Counted from the first letter of the stretch, positions 35,449 through 47,052 are shown. The stretch: DNA of 64,000 nt from Hordeum vulgare subsp. vulgare (GCF_904849725.1 NC_058521.1:95094244-95158243), one strand, 5' to 3'. Numbers and translations are program-made. Notes: a model not told the origin generated them from the letters alone.

Positions 35449-38400
35449 AACAACATACGTACTCTGGATTTTGGTTGCAAGTGGCCTTGTTATGACCTGG
35501 AAGTCTGCATAGTCTACATAGACGTCCGCTTTTCTCATCAAATGCTTTTGGTCTTCCATTTTTGGTGACCTCACGAGCATTCTTACCCTGACCTCTAATA
35601 TTCTGTTTAGGTGCCCCTTTGGTGGACACCTTCACTGGATCACGAATAAGAATATGATTCTGCTTAGGCTGAAATTCATCATTACTCACAAAGCTTTGCT
35701 GACTGGGTTCTTCATTATTCAAGATGTCCTTATTCACTATAATTTCTTTCATTGCTGCCAGCATCTTGTCGAATAAGAATGGGTTATGACATGCTATATG
35801 AGAAGCTTCTGCAAATACACTGCTCAACGTACTATATCTAGCTCTGGCCTCCTTACCCGTCCAACCCCATGAAAACAGATCGCTGGTGCGCTTCACGGGC
35901 AATCCAGATCTTGCTTTCTTCGTGAACCGCCGCAGGATACAACACTTAGGTATTGCAGGTAAGTTGAGTGCATTCAAAACATGAAGAATATGTTTGCAAG
36001 GAAGGCCTTCGCGAGTCATACTTCGACAACTGCACTTTATAGTTTCTGCAAAGTTACCTTGTGCGTAGTCCACATTAAACCTATGATCCCTGTTATTTTT
36101 CCAAGCAACCACGAATCTGTGACTGTCTGCTCCTCTTAATCTATCAATTACCTCAAGCTGATGTACCTTTTTTAAATCTTCCTGCAACATGTAAAAGTTT
36201 GCCTTCGTGAATGCTTTGGTAGCAAACACCTCAATGGTCTTACACTCAGTCACTGCTACTGGTAGAGTCTGTGATGCCACGCAATCGTCATGCGATTCAT
36301 TCTCGTGCAGGCGCATGATGCAATTCTCATAGTGTACAATCATATCAACAATTGTCATACCGTAGTCCAGATGTAGGTGCAGGCATGAGTTCAGGCTCTC
36401 GCTCCTCTGATACGCATACCAAGAAATAACCCACCAAACAAATATGATGCATCCCAAAGCTTCTTCTTCCTCTACATCCTATGGAGCCATGTTTTTGTTT
36501 TCTCCGTGTGCCATTTCTGAATAAACGCGGCCCATCTCTCCTCGAAAACTGCATGTGTGGTGGCTTAGTACAAGAGTGACCTGAATTCCTTCAATGACTT
36601 GTGGTGGAGGTGTTTCTGCATGTTTTTTTCAATATGCCATGAACATAGACGATGCCACACGTCAGGAAGCACCTTCCTGATAGCCCTTACGTTGCTGCAT
36701 CTCCATCAGTAATTACAGACTAGGGCTTCTTCTGGCAGTGAGCTTTCAAAAACGTCTCTAGAAGCCAAACATACGTACCTTCAGTCTCATCTGAAAAATG
36801 GCGCATGCAAAAACCGTAGTGCAACGGTGATTGTTGAGACCAACAAAAGGGATAAATGGCATTCCATACCTATTCATCTTGTAAGTACTGTCGAACACAG
36901 TGACATCACCATAGTCAAAATAATCCGGACGTGATTGCGAATCACACCAGAACAGGTTGTTCAGCCTACCTTCAGCGTCAACGATATGCTCAAAGAAGAA
37001 ATCCGGATCCCTGTCCTTTCTAGCCAACATGATTCCTATAGCAGTGTCAGCATCACCTTGGACAAGCAGTTTCATCTTCTCCCTGTAGCACATATTATAC
37101 AATTTCCTCCTTCCAAACCCTGTCTTAGCGTACGAAGCGTACCTGCTGACAAAGTTATAAAAAATGATATGCTTTCTTATCCCAGCTCCTGCCATAGATA
37201 AAATATGTGCTTTCTGGAAATCTTTGATTACATTGTGAGACCGGAGGAAAGGGACCTCGTCCAGTTTTGTAAGAACATGGCTGTGATCATCGAAGAAACT
37301 GCTGACATACCAAAGTCCACTATTTCTATCAAGCTTCACTTTTAAATGGGCTTCACAGAAACATCGACTCTCCGGTCTCAGTCTGCGGGTCCGGCCTTCC
37401 ATGGTTAAAAAATTTGCCTGTCGTTTTCCTGCCCTGGAACAGAGATACCTCCTCATGCGTAAAACTTTTTGGGAACCTTTTCCAAATCTTTTCAAGTCCC
37501 TCCTGATACTGAATCCACGATCTTTGGCGTACTGGTTATAGAACATGTACGCCTCTCCTTCTGACCTGAATGTCTTGGCCATGACTTCCCAATGCCTATC
37601 CAATGTCTCTTGCTGATATTCATCATAGCCGATGTCAAGGTCAAAATCAAGATCGCCAACATGCTCATCGTTCCCATTAGAACCATCAACAACCCCCTGC
37701 AAAAGAAGACATATCACCATGTTCGTCAGTCTTTTGATATGTTTTCAGTTTTCATGAGTAATTTGAACATGTAATATAACTTACTTCGCTCATATTTCCT
37801 TCATTAGATGCATTGTCATCATCCTCATCATTATCATCATCCTCATCATTATCACCATCCTCATCATTGTTATCATCCTCATCATTGTCATCATGTAAGG
37901 TTCTCGTCTCAGCGTCACTATCGGTATTTCTCTGTGCAGATTCAAAAGTGTAAGTGGTAATACAATTTGTATGTTAGTACTAATACAACAACATATTTAA
38001 AACATACCTGGGTTCCACTTTCAGCATAAGATTGATCATCGCTGTCATAATCGTCATTGTCATCCTTAGCATGCACCTATTTAAATTCAATAGCAATTGT
38101 AAGTGTTAATGTAATAACTTATATTTTCATTATTTATAGTCAACGCACACAACACTTACATTACCACTATATGATTCATCCTCACTCATATAGTTGTGAC
38201 TGAGTGATTTATTTGCATTCAATGACGAAGATTCATCCTCACTACTAGAGTCATCGCCAACATATTCGGTGTTGTCTTGATCTATTAATAAACCATTCAA
38301 TAGGTATTGTATCAATGTCACAATAAACACTCATACAATGAAATCATGAAAAATTGTATGGATTAAATGAAAAAACTTATTGTCCGTCGTCGAAGGGTTG

Positions 38401-38652
38401 ATCGACATCGTTCGACGTCGGTGCCACGTCGGTCACTGCAACCCCCGGCGTCGAAGCGAAGGGAGAGGAGTCACGTCGCCGGTGGAGACGTGTGCGGCGG
38501 CGTACTGGCGGCGGCGGAGACGAGAAGGTGGGGGAGTCCTGTTGGCGGTGGAGGCGACGCGTGCTGGAGTCGCGGCGTCGGCGGAGACGTGCGGGGGGGG
38601 GGGGGGGGGGGGGGTGGAGCCACGTCGGCGCCGCGGACGGCGGTGGAGACAT
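35449..38652 (-). pseudogene. FAR1/FHY3-related MURA-type MULE transposase
   Basis: A spliced minus-strand gene. Its first exon appears to lie in the terminal repeat (38652-38377), followed by acidic Asp/Glu-rich exons (about 37790-38300) and the main part. At 36758-37720 there is a FAR1-type DNA-binding region (EGEAYMFYNQYAKDRGFSIRR, CEAHLKVKL) and the first part of the MULE transposase domain (VFDSTYKMNRYGMPF holds the first catalytic Asp). Between 36757 and 36458 the second Asp context (VITDGDAA) is readable only across frameshifts and a stop. At 35402-36457 follow the SWIM zinc finger (CSCRSMTREGLPCKH) and a C-terminal zinc knuckle (CRLCRLPGHNKATC). Its product would cut and join MULE ends in the nucleus. 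The breaks make it inactive. Confidence 0.85.
38593..38614 (+). repeat. Run of 22 G
   Basis: An unbroken G22 tract at the inner edge of the right terminal repeat, in what would be the first exon of the transposase. Its exact length is unreliable in most sequencing methods. Confidence 0.85.
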
Positions 38653-38901
38653 CGCGGCGGCGGAGGCGGGCGTGATGAAGCTAGGGTTTTTTTAACCAAA
38701 CCGCCGACGCGTGGATGACGTGGCGTATGTACGACGGGCGGGCGTACAACAAGCGGGCGGGTGTGCGACGGGCGGGCGGGCGTACAACAAGCGGGCGGGT
38801 GTACGACGGGCGGGCGAACGGGACGACAGATACGGTACAGAACATGCAATGATCATATTGTACTTGTACGTTTAGTGGGGAATTGTACCGAAGAAGACCT
38901 C
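38616..38901 (-). repeat. MULE right terminal inverted repeat
   Basis: Inverted match to 16845-17102, starting at the GAGGTCTTCTTCGGTACAA complement at 38901. It is longer than the left copy because a 38-bp GC-rich unit with GTACAACAAGCGGGCGGGTG is duplicated (38744 and 38782). Confidence 0.8.
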
Positions 38902-39544
38902 ATTTATGATCTATCTAGAACCATGTATCGTGCCTCCAACCTCGAGCCGTCTTTCTAGGCTCTCTCCAAATTGTGCCACTGCTGCTTTCGGGGGGCTGTT
39001 ACCACTAATCTGCTGTCACACTCTGGTTCTCCGTCAGTGCTTCTCCTCCCAAGGCAACACCCCTAACGCATGAATTGATTCCTCACCAAAGAACAGAACC
39101 TCGCTCGCTGTATAAACCACCACCTTGGGCCTAGACACCGCCTTTGGCTGCTATCCAGCGGATTTTGGATCCTTGATCCAAGCATTCATAAATTGCTTCA
39201 TATCTCAGATATTTGCCACGTATTCCACTAAACATCGAAACATGTTCATTTGAATTTACTGGTACGATGCGAGGCCATTAAGTCCTAAACTGCGGAAAGA
39301 TGTTTTTTTCTGTTCATCCTATTTTCTGGCAAGAGCTATTAATCATTCCAAATGGTGGATTATAGATTAAAATTTGTGATTATAATTACAAGGAAAGTAC
39401 AATGTAATAGATATAAAACATAAGATGACAGTATAATTTACTCTTAATAGTCCCTGACATAAACATGACAAATGGGCGGATTTCACTGCCCAGCAATGCC
39501 TACCGGCATTAAAAAGAACGACAATTGACCAACAAACCTATGGA
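38902..39544. other. Flanking sequence, no gene recognised
   Basis: Between the MULE and the Copia element. It continues, across the Copia, into 44926 onward. No ORF or terminal repeat is evident. Confidence 0.4.
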
Positions 39545-39601
39545 GTACTGAAATTCCCTTTCATTCCAGAACTTCTACTAATTGCGATAACGGCATTTCA
39601 A
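39545..39601 (+). repeat. 57-bp flank duplication, left copy
   Basis: GTACTGAAATTCCCTTTCAT begins a 57-bp segment ending GGCATTTCAA that is repeated at 44869-44925 with three differences. The two copies bracket the Copia element directly, like a target duplication but about eleven times the usual 5 bp. Confidence 0.9.
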
Positions 39602-39981
39602 AAGATGAGAGCAGTGTACACGCATGTACAAAGCTAGCAAGCACGCACACTGCTGGATGGATTTTCAATGTACATGACTAGCCGCAGCCTCCCAACGTGA
39701 GTCAGCTAAGCTAGAGCTGCTTACTTTCGATCAACTCGACGGAACACGAAAAACTTTCGACGATACGCACTGAATCGATTTATAGCCAAAGGCTGTTGAC
39801 GTGCCTTGTTTTATTGCTTTGATCTGATTTCTGGTGTTACAAGCAACACTTCTAGGATGCCTTTTATACACATCCACAAGGGACTATGAAAATAGACTAG
39901 GACTAGGTATCGTAAATACTAATAGGACTCAGTTTGGCTTTCTTTCCTAATCCTACAGGAGCAACATGATTAACTTCTACA
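39602..39981 (-). mobile_element. Copia 3' LTR, outer end truncated
   Basis: About 380 bp, aligned with the 403-bp right LTR. The inner edge ends in TTCTACA at 39981. The outer edge starts at AAGATGAGAGCAG, whereas the right LTR has TGTTGACTTTTAGATCGACT and more before the same point. The junction shares a short CAAA with the missing sequence. Confidence 0.85.
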
Positions 39982-41486
39982 TTCACCTCCTTAATCTTGT
40001 TGTTTGACTTCACTTCTTGCACTCCGACTTTCTTCCTCATCTCGATGAACTTCTGTCGACTGAGGGACTTGGTGAAAATATCGGCAAGTTGGTCTTTCGT
40101 GTTCACATGTTGAACCTCGATCAACCCTTCTTCAATACACTCCCGGATATGGTGGAACCGGGTATCTATGTGTTTACTCCTTTCGTGATGAACCGAATTT
40201 TTGTACAACAAGATTGCAGCTTAGTTATCGATCTTCAGTGACACCTTCTGCACCTCCCGCTTTGCAAGAATAGCTAGGAGTCTTCTCAGCCACACTGCTT
40301 GACAAGCCGCCGTGCTTGCCGCTATGTATTCTGCCTCGCATGAAGACAGTGCCACCACCTTTTGCTTCTGAGAATTCCAGCTAATCGGATTCGGGCCAAG
40401 GTAGAAAACCATGCCTGTTGTGCTCTTTCGGTCATCAACATCACCTGCCATGTCGCTATCTGAATATCCACGAAGGATCAATCCTTCCTTTCCCTTTCTG
40501 TACATGCAGCCAAGATTAATTGTGCCTTTCACATAGCGTAGAATTTGATTGACCGCGCTCATGTGTTCGGTTGTTGGATTCTCCATGAAACGACTCACGA
40601 TCCCGATTGAATAAGTCAAGTCAGGTCGGGTATGCACCAAGTATCTTAGGCTGCCCACAACGTTTCGATACATTGTGGTGTCCACCGGCGGATTTGAGCT
40701 ACGCTTGCTCAACTTGTGACGTTGGTCCATTGAAGCTTGTGTCTCGTAGCAATTTGACATGCCACACTTTTCCAATAACTTGACCGCATAAGCCGATTGA
40801 CATAGGGAAATGTCTCTGGAGCTTTGCTTCACTTCGATGCCCAAGTAATAGCTGAGTAATCCCAGATCGCTCATGCTAAACTTGTTCTTCATTTGCGGCT
40901 TGAAACGTTCAATTTCTTGTACGCTATCTCCGGTGATAATCAGATCGTCGACATAAACTCCAACTAGCAGGTTTGAGCCTTTGAAGTTCTTTGTATAGAC
41001 TGCATGCTCGAGGGGACATCTCTTGAACCCGAGCAAGACCAAACTTCGGTCTAACTTTGAGTTCCAAGCTCTTGGCGCTTGCTTCAACTCGTAAAGTACC
41101 TTCTTGAGCTTGTAAACTTTCCCTTCTTCGCCTTTCTTCTCGTAGCCCAGGGGTTGTTCTACATACACTTCTTCTGTGAGATCGCCGTTGAGGAAAGCGG
41201 ATTTAACATCCATATGATGAACCTTCCAATCCTCTTGTGCTGCCAAAGCTAGGGGCACTCTCACTGTCTCGAGTCGAGCAACTGGTGCAAACACCTCATC
41301 ATAGTCAACTCCTTGACATTGTACGTAGCCCTTTGCAATGAGTCTTGCCTTGTACTTCACGATGGCACCCTCCGTGTCCTTCTTTAACTTGTAAACCCAC
41401 TTCAAACCAATCGCCTTTTGGTTCGGAGGTCGGGTTACCAAAGTCCACGTGCCATTGCTCTCAATCGTCTTCATCTCCTCATCCAT
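39903..41486 (-). pseudogene. Copia reverse transcriptase and RNase H
   Basis: The main frame (40221-41486, 421 residues) holds a complete reverse transcriptase: KARLIAKGYVQ, APVARLETVR, MDVKSAFLNGDL, the catalytic YVDD (about residue 177) and YYLGIEV. RNase H follows with YSDSDMAGD and SSCEAEYIAAS. A stop after KIDN near 40220 splits off the last part (39903-40211: ERSKHIDTRFHHIRE, DQLADIFTKSL), whose frame runs into the LTR. The enzyme copies element RNA into DNA. Reverse transcriptase motifs look intact, but the polyprotein is broken upstream and downstream. Confidence 0.9.
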
Positions 41487-43804
41487 GACGTGCGTCCAGC
41501 TAGGACTTTTGCTCGCCTCTACGAAGTTCGCCGACTCCTCAACTCGGAAAACACATAGTCCGGACTATTCGAGCGTAACTGGCTTTGTGTACTTGTAGAC
41601 TTTCTTGAGGGTCTTGTAGCGACGAGGCCCTCAGGAGTCCGCTGTGGCTCGCGAAGGAGGCGACACAAATTATGTCGGTGTTGATGCACTTGAGTAAGAT
41701 GGCTGAGACCCGGGCGTGTCATCGACATCCGTATCGTCGGCGTAGTCGTCGTGACCGTGACCATCATCTTGATTGTCGTCGTCACTAAGCGCCTCGTTGT
41801 CGATGTTGTCGTCGAGATCTCTGTCGGTGCCGCGCGCGTCGTTGTCGCTATCTCCTTGCGACCTATGCGCGTTGTCGTCGGTGTCGGCACCATGATGATC
41901 ACTACCATTGTGGTCACCTTGGTTGGGCGTCTTGCCAACCACCTGAACATCCTCCCCTGCATCATAATCAGTTGGAAATTCAACCGTGAATATGTTACCG
42001 TTTGGAGCATCGTCGGCTGCGGCGCTCCAATTCCACGCTTGGTTTTCTTCAAACACGACGTCGCGTGAAATCCGTAGACGCTTGGTTTGTGGATCGTAGA
42101 AACGGTATGCCTTGGTGCCGGAACTCCTCTCGTATCCGATGAACACCTTCTTCGTGCTACGATCGTCAAGCTTTGAGAGGTGCGGCTCCGCCGTCTTCAC
42201 ATGTGCCACGCACCCGAACGTCCGTAGATGAGACACATTCGGCTTACGTCCGTAAATTGCTTCATACGGAGTCTTGCCGATCACCGCCTTCGTTGTATCC
42301 CGGTTGAGAAGATAGACCGCCGTCGAGACAGCTTCTCCCCAAAAAGTCCCCGGTAGGTACTTGCTCTAGAGTAAACTCCTTGCCATGTCAACGACGGCTC
42401 GATTGCGCCTTTCAACGACCCCGTTCCGCTGTGTCGTGTAAGGTGACGTGAGGAACCTTTTTATGCCAATCTTCTTGCAGTAGTCGTTGAACTCATTCGA
42501 CGTAAAGTCTCCACCGCGATCTGTCCGTAGAGCACGAACCTTCAACTTGTGTTCCATCTCCGTTGCAGCCTTCAGCTTCTTGAACGCTTTAAACGCCTAA
42601 TCTTTCGTAGGAGAACGACCTACATATATCTCGAGTAGTCGTCTACCACAAGGAAGAAGTACTTCTTTCTTGCGTGAGTTGCCAGGGTGATAGGGCCACA
42701 TAGATCACCATGGAGCAACTCGAGTGCATCTTTTGCACGATAGGTAGACTGAGCAGGGAACGACCTGCGGTGCTGTTTTTCAACCAAGCACCCGTCACAT
42801 ACTCGATCAACATGGTCGATAAATGGCATCCCGGATACCATCTCCATCTTTGACATCTTCTTCAAGACGTAGAAGTTAATGTGTCCAAATCTACAATGCC
42901 ATAACCACGAATCATCATCACTCTTGGCGAGCCAACACTCCGGTTGAGATTGATCAAGGTTGAGGATATAGAGCCTGTTCCGTGTGCGAGTAACACGAGC
43001 TAGCACGTTTCGGAGGTTGTTGAAGATCGTCATCACTTTGTTCTCGATATCCACCTTGCATCCATTCCCGTCAAGCTTCCTAATAAAGATGATGTTGTTG
43101 CAAAACCGTGGGATGTAGTACACTCCGGTGAGTATGCGATGTTCTCCTGTGAGATCCTCGAAGAGGACAGATCCTTGCCCACAAATCTCCACATTTGAAC
43201 CATTACAAAACTTTACCGAGCCTTCAACATCATATTCCAGCTTGAGAAATTTCTCCTTGCATCCCATCATGTGGTTACTGGCACCCGTGTCGAGATACCA
43301 CGACACATTGTGATCCCCAGATAACTTAGGTGTCACATTCTTCTCATGAAGTAGCACTTTCCGGCTTGGTTTCACAACCACCGTTTCAGCAAGATCACAA
43401 ACTTCGGCCATCAGAAGACCTGGACCTTCGTCTTCGTGCTTTGCCAAATTTGCCTTGATCTCCCGCTTGTCAGGCTCCAGACAATCCTTTGCAAAGTGAC
43501 CCATCTCGTTGCAGTTATAGCACTTGACCTCGGACATATCCAAGTTCCGTTGCTTCCGTCCTTTAGATCGGTCTGCCTTACCATGACCTTGTGGCTTGCC
43601 TTTTCCTTTGCCTTCTCCGGTTTGTCCGCCACTCATTGCGTTGCTTGAGCCTTCGTTGCCATCACGCCTTCCTTTGCTACTTGGGGACTTCCAATCTGCG
43701 CGCGAGTACATGAGTTGGTTACTACCTCCCCCGTTGCCTTTCCGACAGCCACGAGCATTCTCTTCCCACGTCCGTAGGCGTCCGATCGCCTCCATTATGG
43801 TCAT
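41487..43804 (-). pseudogene. Copia zinc knuckle, protease and integrase
   Basis: The frame at 42620-43804 holds the gag zinc knuckle CYNCNEMGHFAKDC (about 43480-43522), the protease active site DTGAS (about 43290), the integrase zinc finger (HCRFGH and CDGCLVEKQ) and the first integrase aspartate region (LLHGDLCGP). A stop after VVDDYSRYM ends it. The integrase continues at 42366-42557 (RTDRGGDF, NGVVERRNR), stops near 42363, and continues at 41670-42284 (GKTPYEAIYGRKP) into an acidic spacer before reverse transcriptase. So the integrase is interrupted at least twice. Confidence 0.85.
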
Positions 43805-44429
43805 GTCGTCGATGTCGTAAAGCGCTCAAGTGTGCCGATGATGTACGTGAATTTATCAGTCACCGAACTGGAAAATTTCTCCACAATCTCGGTCTCCTTG
43901 AGCTTTGCACCAAGCACGCGGATCTCTCCCACCAAAGTAGTAAGACGCGTGGCATAGTCGTTCACCGATTCAGTTTCCTCCATCTGCAACTTGTGAAATT
44001 GGCGCTTCAGCACTTGTCCCCAACCTTGGTGACGCGATCTTCTCCAATCCTCATCTCCTTGAGTGCGTTCCACGCCTCTCTTGCCGTCTCGAACTACGCC
44101 AATGTCATCAGCATGGAATCCGGCACGGACTGGGCTATGGCGGCCATGGCACCTTCGTCGGACTCGTCATCGACGTCGTCGTCCGTGATTGCCTGCCACA
44201 CTCGGAGGGTTTGGAGAATAATCTTCATCTTCACCGCCCATACGCCATAGTTGGCGTCGGTGAGCATCGGGTACTGGATGTGGATGTTGCGATGCGCCTG
44301 GACGTTGGCACCGCTCGTTCCTCCACCACTCGTTGCTAACTTGCCGCCCTTCTTCACCTTGTCACCGTTCTTGTTCGCCTTGGGACCGTCTTTCCCGGAC
44401 TTGACCAACTCAGCGTCGCTGTCCGTCAT
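43801..44429 (-). pseudogene. Copia gag
   Basis: The likely start is ATG at 44429 (MTDSDAELVKSGK), 37 bp inside the 5' LTR edge. The frame contains a gag-like stretch (LTDANYGVWAVKMKIILQ) and stops at a premature TAG near 44092. Homology resumes in another frame at 43801-44073 (KRQFHKLQMEETESVNDYAT, the UBN2-type segment). Gag packages element RNA. A nonsense codon and a frameshift inactivate it. Confidence 0.85.
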
Positions 44430-44449
44430 CGTAGATCGTAGATTGTCGA

Positions 44450-44465
44450 GGCTTTAGATACCAAT
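44450..44465 (-). other. Primer binding site of small-LTR Copia
   Basis: Read on the minus strand the site is TTGGTATCTAAAGCCTC-like, a variant of the initiator-Met-tRNA primer site, directly against the 5' LTR edge at 44466. Confidence 0.75.
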
Positions 44466-44868
44466 TGTTGACTTTTAGATCGACTGATCAAACGACGAGA
44501 GCAGTGTACACGCACGTACAAAGCTAGAGCAAGCACACTGCTGGATGGATTTGCAATGTACGTCACTAGCCGCAGCCTCCCAACGTGAGTCAACTAAGAT
44601 AGAGCTAGTTACTTTCAATCAACTCGACGGAACATGAAAAACTCTCGACAAAACGCATTGAATCGATTTATAGCCAAAGGCTTTTGACGTGACTTGTTTT
44701 ATTGCTTTGATCTGATTTCTGGTGTTACCAGCAACACCCCTAGGGTGCCTTTTATACACATCCACAAGGGACTATGAAAATGAATTAGGACTAGATATCC
44801 TAATACTACTAGGACTCAGTTTGTCTTTCTTTCCTAATCCTACAGAAGCAACATGATTAACTTTTACA
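44466..44868 (-). mobile_element. Copia 5' LTR, complete
   Basis: 403 bp bounded by TGTTGACTTTTAG and AACTTTTACA on the plus strand (TG...CA). It differs from the left LTR at roughly one base in twenty, suggesting an old insertion. Confidence 0.85.
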
Positions 44869-44925
44869 GTACTGAAATTCCCTTTCATTCCAGAACTTGT
44901 ACTAATTATGATAACGGCATTTCAA
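44869..44925 (+). repeat. 57-bp flank duplication, right copy
   Basis: Second copy of the segment at 39545-39601. After its last base the sequence continues into single-copy flank (GTGCACTTAAATATGC). Confidence 0.9.
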
Positions 44926-45930
44926 GTGCACTTAAATATGCTTAACAAAATCAATGGTGATAAAGAAGTATACCCAGGGGACGCACCTTCCGTCCGTCCT
45001 TCAGAATGTAGAGTGCTTGTCCATATGGTACAAAATGACATCTTCCTGAGAACATAGTGTTTGTCCATATGGCTCAAAATAGCATCGGAAGAATTGCAGC
45101 TCGACGCCACGGAGCATAGACAAGTATTCACTTACAGGTTGGAAGCATAGGTTACTCGCAAAAAGAAGGTTGGAAGCATAGGCAGGAAAAAAAACTCGCT
45201 TTAATCACCATGCATATAACCACTGTACCTCATTCCTGCAAGGATATCATCAGTCTATGGTTCTGCTAACTTCTGTCTTACAAACTTCACCCAAGCAATG
45301 TGGTGTGTTCGAATTTCGATTGCACTTGGAGCAAACGCAATCAGGTCCTTCCGGCCAGTAGCATATGGCCCGTAGAAAGCACACAACGACCTGCAATATC
45401 TAACTGCTATACCGAAAAAAATATATACTGGAAATGGTAAGAGCGAACAGCATACCTGCAAATGAAAACGCTGGAAGAAAGACCATCACGACTTCAGTGA
45501 TGTACATAAAAGGAGCAAAAGGACCAACCGAGCAGGTTTGGCAGGGAGTCAGCGGGCAGCGGCGTATGACGGCGTAGCATGAGGAGACGGAGGCAGCTCC
45601 TAACACGACGGCGCGGGGCGGCGAAATCCACAGGACGGCAGGGCGCCGGTGGCTAAGGCAGGCGCAATGCTAGGAGCGGGCGGTGCCAGGCACATGCCAG
45701 TGCTGCCCCAACACGTTCGTGCGCCGGCCAGCCATCACACCACCATCCCGCCTCCACCGCCGTCCACCAGCCCACCACGCATCTCCCTCTGGTGTAGCGC
45801 CTCGAACGTTGGTCAGACCTGCCCCAGCCGCTCCATCCCCTCGATTTCTGTAATCCCCTCTCTCTCGCTCGCTCGCGCTCTCCCTTTCCCCACAGCCCAT
45901 CTCAAGTCGCCAGTTCGCCACACTTAGAGC
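44926..45930 (-). other. Possible host gene fragment, unknown
   Basis: On the minus strand a GC-rich, CT-rich leader-like stretch (45600-45930) precedes a 50-codon frame starting MLGAASVSSCYAVIRRCPLT and ending at a TTTGCAG|GTATGC border (45456). A TTGCAG acceptor at 45391 precedes an open stretch with FYGPYATGRKDLIAF ending at 45255. The two pieces do not join in frame with these sites, and I recognise no family. It could be a decayed host gene into whose 3' region the Copia inserted, or chance. Confidence 0.25.
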
Positions 45931-46043
45931 ATCTTCGATAGAAGATTTTTTTTAAAGATCCTCTAAGATGTAAATTTATATAGTCGTACTAGTAGACGTC
46001 ATGTGTTGAAGTTGGCCCTTTTTAAATATAGTCACACTAATTG

Positions 46044-46818
46044 ACAATCCGTTTTCACCGTTGGCTTTGTCGGAACGAGATCTTCAAAACTAAACACGTG
46101 TCGACATGTTTCGAGAATTTTTTTCTTCATCCATAATTGCCATATTTTTAGACTTACTTGTCGTATTATTAGCCACTTGTCCGAAAAAATAAATTAATTG
46201 CCATTTTTTTGTCGATGTGAATCATGTGCCGCATGTATCCATATTACAGCACACATCAGCGTGGGCTAGAAGGATATGCAGATGACATCACAAAAACATG
46301 CATTGCATGCAAAGCATCACACAGAAAATCGGTAAAAAAGTGTCTCACACAAAACATGTGTTGGCAGACCTTATTCACTAGCTAAATGCATCTGGTTAGT
46401 ACTAGTACTACTGGTAATAGTTTAAAATTGCATAGTTGTCAATTTTACAAAAACTTAGTTGTTAAGATGCTACTTTAACTATGCCGAGTTGTCATATTTA
46501 CAAACAATGATCAAAAAAGATTTCTTTGTGGTCACCGGTTTTAAATATGTTGAGTTGTCATATTTTTGCGTGTAATCGCCTAAAAAAGGTGTTTCTGTTT
46601 GCCATTTTGATTATGTCAAGATGTCATATTTATACGCAATTTTTAAAAATTTGAGGATTAAGTTATTTTTTTTATCAAACAAGTAAGTACTTACTAATAT
46701 GACAAGTAAGTGCAACAAATGTGGTAATTATGAGTAAAACAAATTGTCCAAACATGTCGACATGGGATCTAGTTTTGAAAATTTCGTCGAAACAAAGTCA
46801 ACGGTGAAAACGGATCAT
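46044..46818. mobile_element. Inverted-repeat element, arms ~140 bp
   Basis: Arms at about 46044-46190 and 46680-46818 are inverted copies: ATCCGTTTTCACCGTTGGCT on the left corresponds to AGTCAACGGTGAAAACGGAT on the right, followed inward by TGTCGACATGTTTCGA and ACTTACTTGTCGTATTA matches. The central 490 bp has no gene. Ends and target duplication are not resolved, so the class is open (MULE-like or other DNA element). Confidence 0.6.
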
Positions 46819-47052
46819 CGATCGAATTAACTGTTTAAGAGATAAAAGTTTTTGAATTCCGGTCATTTAGAATGAATCTGATGACATCATTGCATGCATG
46901 CATGCAATAGAACACACAAGCCGTGCACCGGATGTTTACGGTGCGGTGCTTCTAGATAGAATTTCCCAAGACTAAATTATCGTTGGCAAATTTGTTCCTT
47001 AGTGGAAAGTAAATCAATTAGTTCAAAAAAGTATGAGATACATGCAATCAAT
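46819..47052. other. No gene recognised
   Basis: Spacer including the short run GCATGCATGCATGCAATAG. Nothing further seen. Confidence 0.4.

Larger units (their letters stand above)
16845..38901 (-). mobile_element. Giant Mutator-like element (MULE), about 22 kb
   Basis: The outer ends are inverted copies of one sequence: 16845-17102 on the plus strand and 38616-38901 on the minus strand, both starting GAGGTCTTCTTCGGTACAA. Between them lie a FAR1/MURA-type transposase pseudogene (minus), a convergent Ulp1-like peptidase pseudogene (plus), an unknown acidic-tailed gene, a 317-bp satellite, two minisatellites and a nested 7.2-kb CACTA. Long terminal repeats, a transposase reading inward from one end and an Ulp1-like gene are known MULE traits (compare Kaonashi-type MULEs of Arabidopsis). 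Flanking 9-mers (AATATTAAT and ATTTATGAT) agree at only about 5 of 9 bases, so a target duplication is not proven. Confidence 0.65.
39602..44868 (-). mobile_element. Small-LTR Copia element, 5.3 kb
   Basis: A nearly full-length Ty1/copia element on the minus strand: 5' LTR on the right (44466-44868), primer site, gag, zinc knuckle, protease, integrase, reverse transcriptase, RNase H, polypurine tract and 3' LTR on the left. The gene order protease-integrase-reverse transcriptase proves Copia. Several stops and frameshifts are present. The left LTR lacks its outer 20-35 bp. I do not assign a named family. Confidence 0.9.

Noticed and set aside
41751..42068. A plus-strand Val-rich frame opposite the Copia integrase.
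   Set aside because: It is the shadow of the Asp-rich spacer between integrase and reverse transcriptase on the minus strand.
45255..45606. A two-exon host gene on the minus strand.
   Set aside because: The visible splice borders do not join the two open pieces in frame and no family is recognised; kept only as a low-confidence feature.
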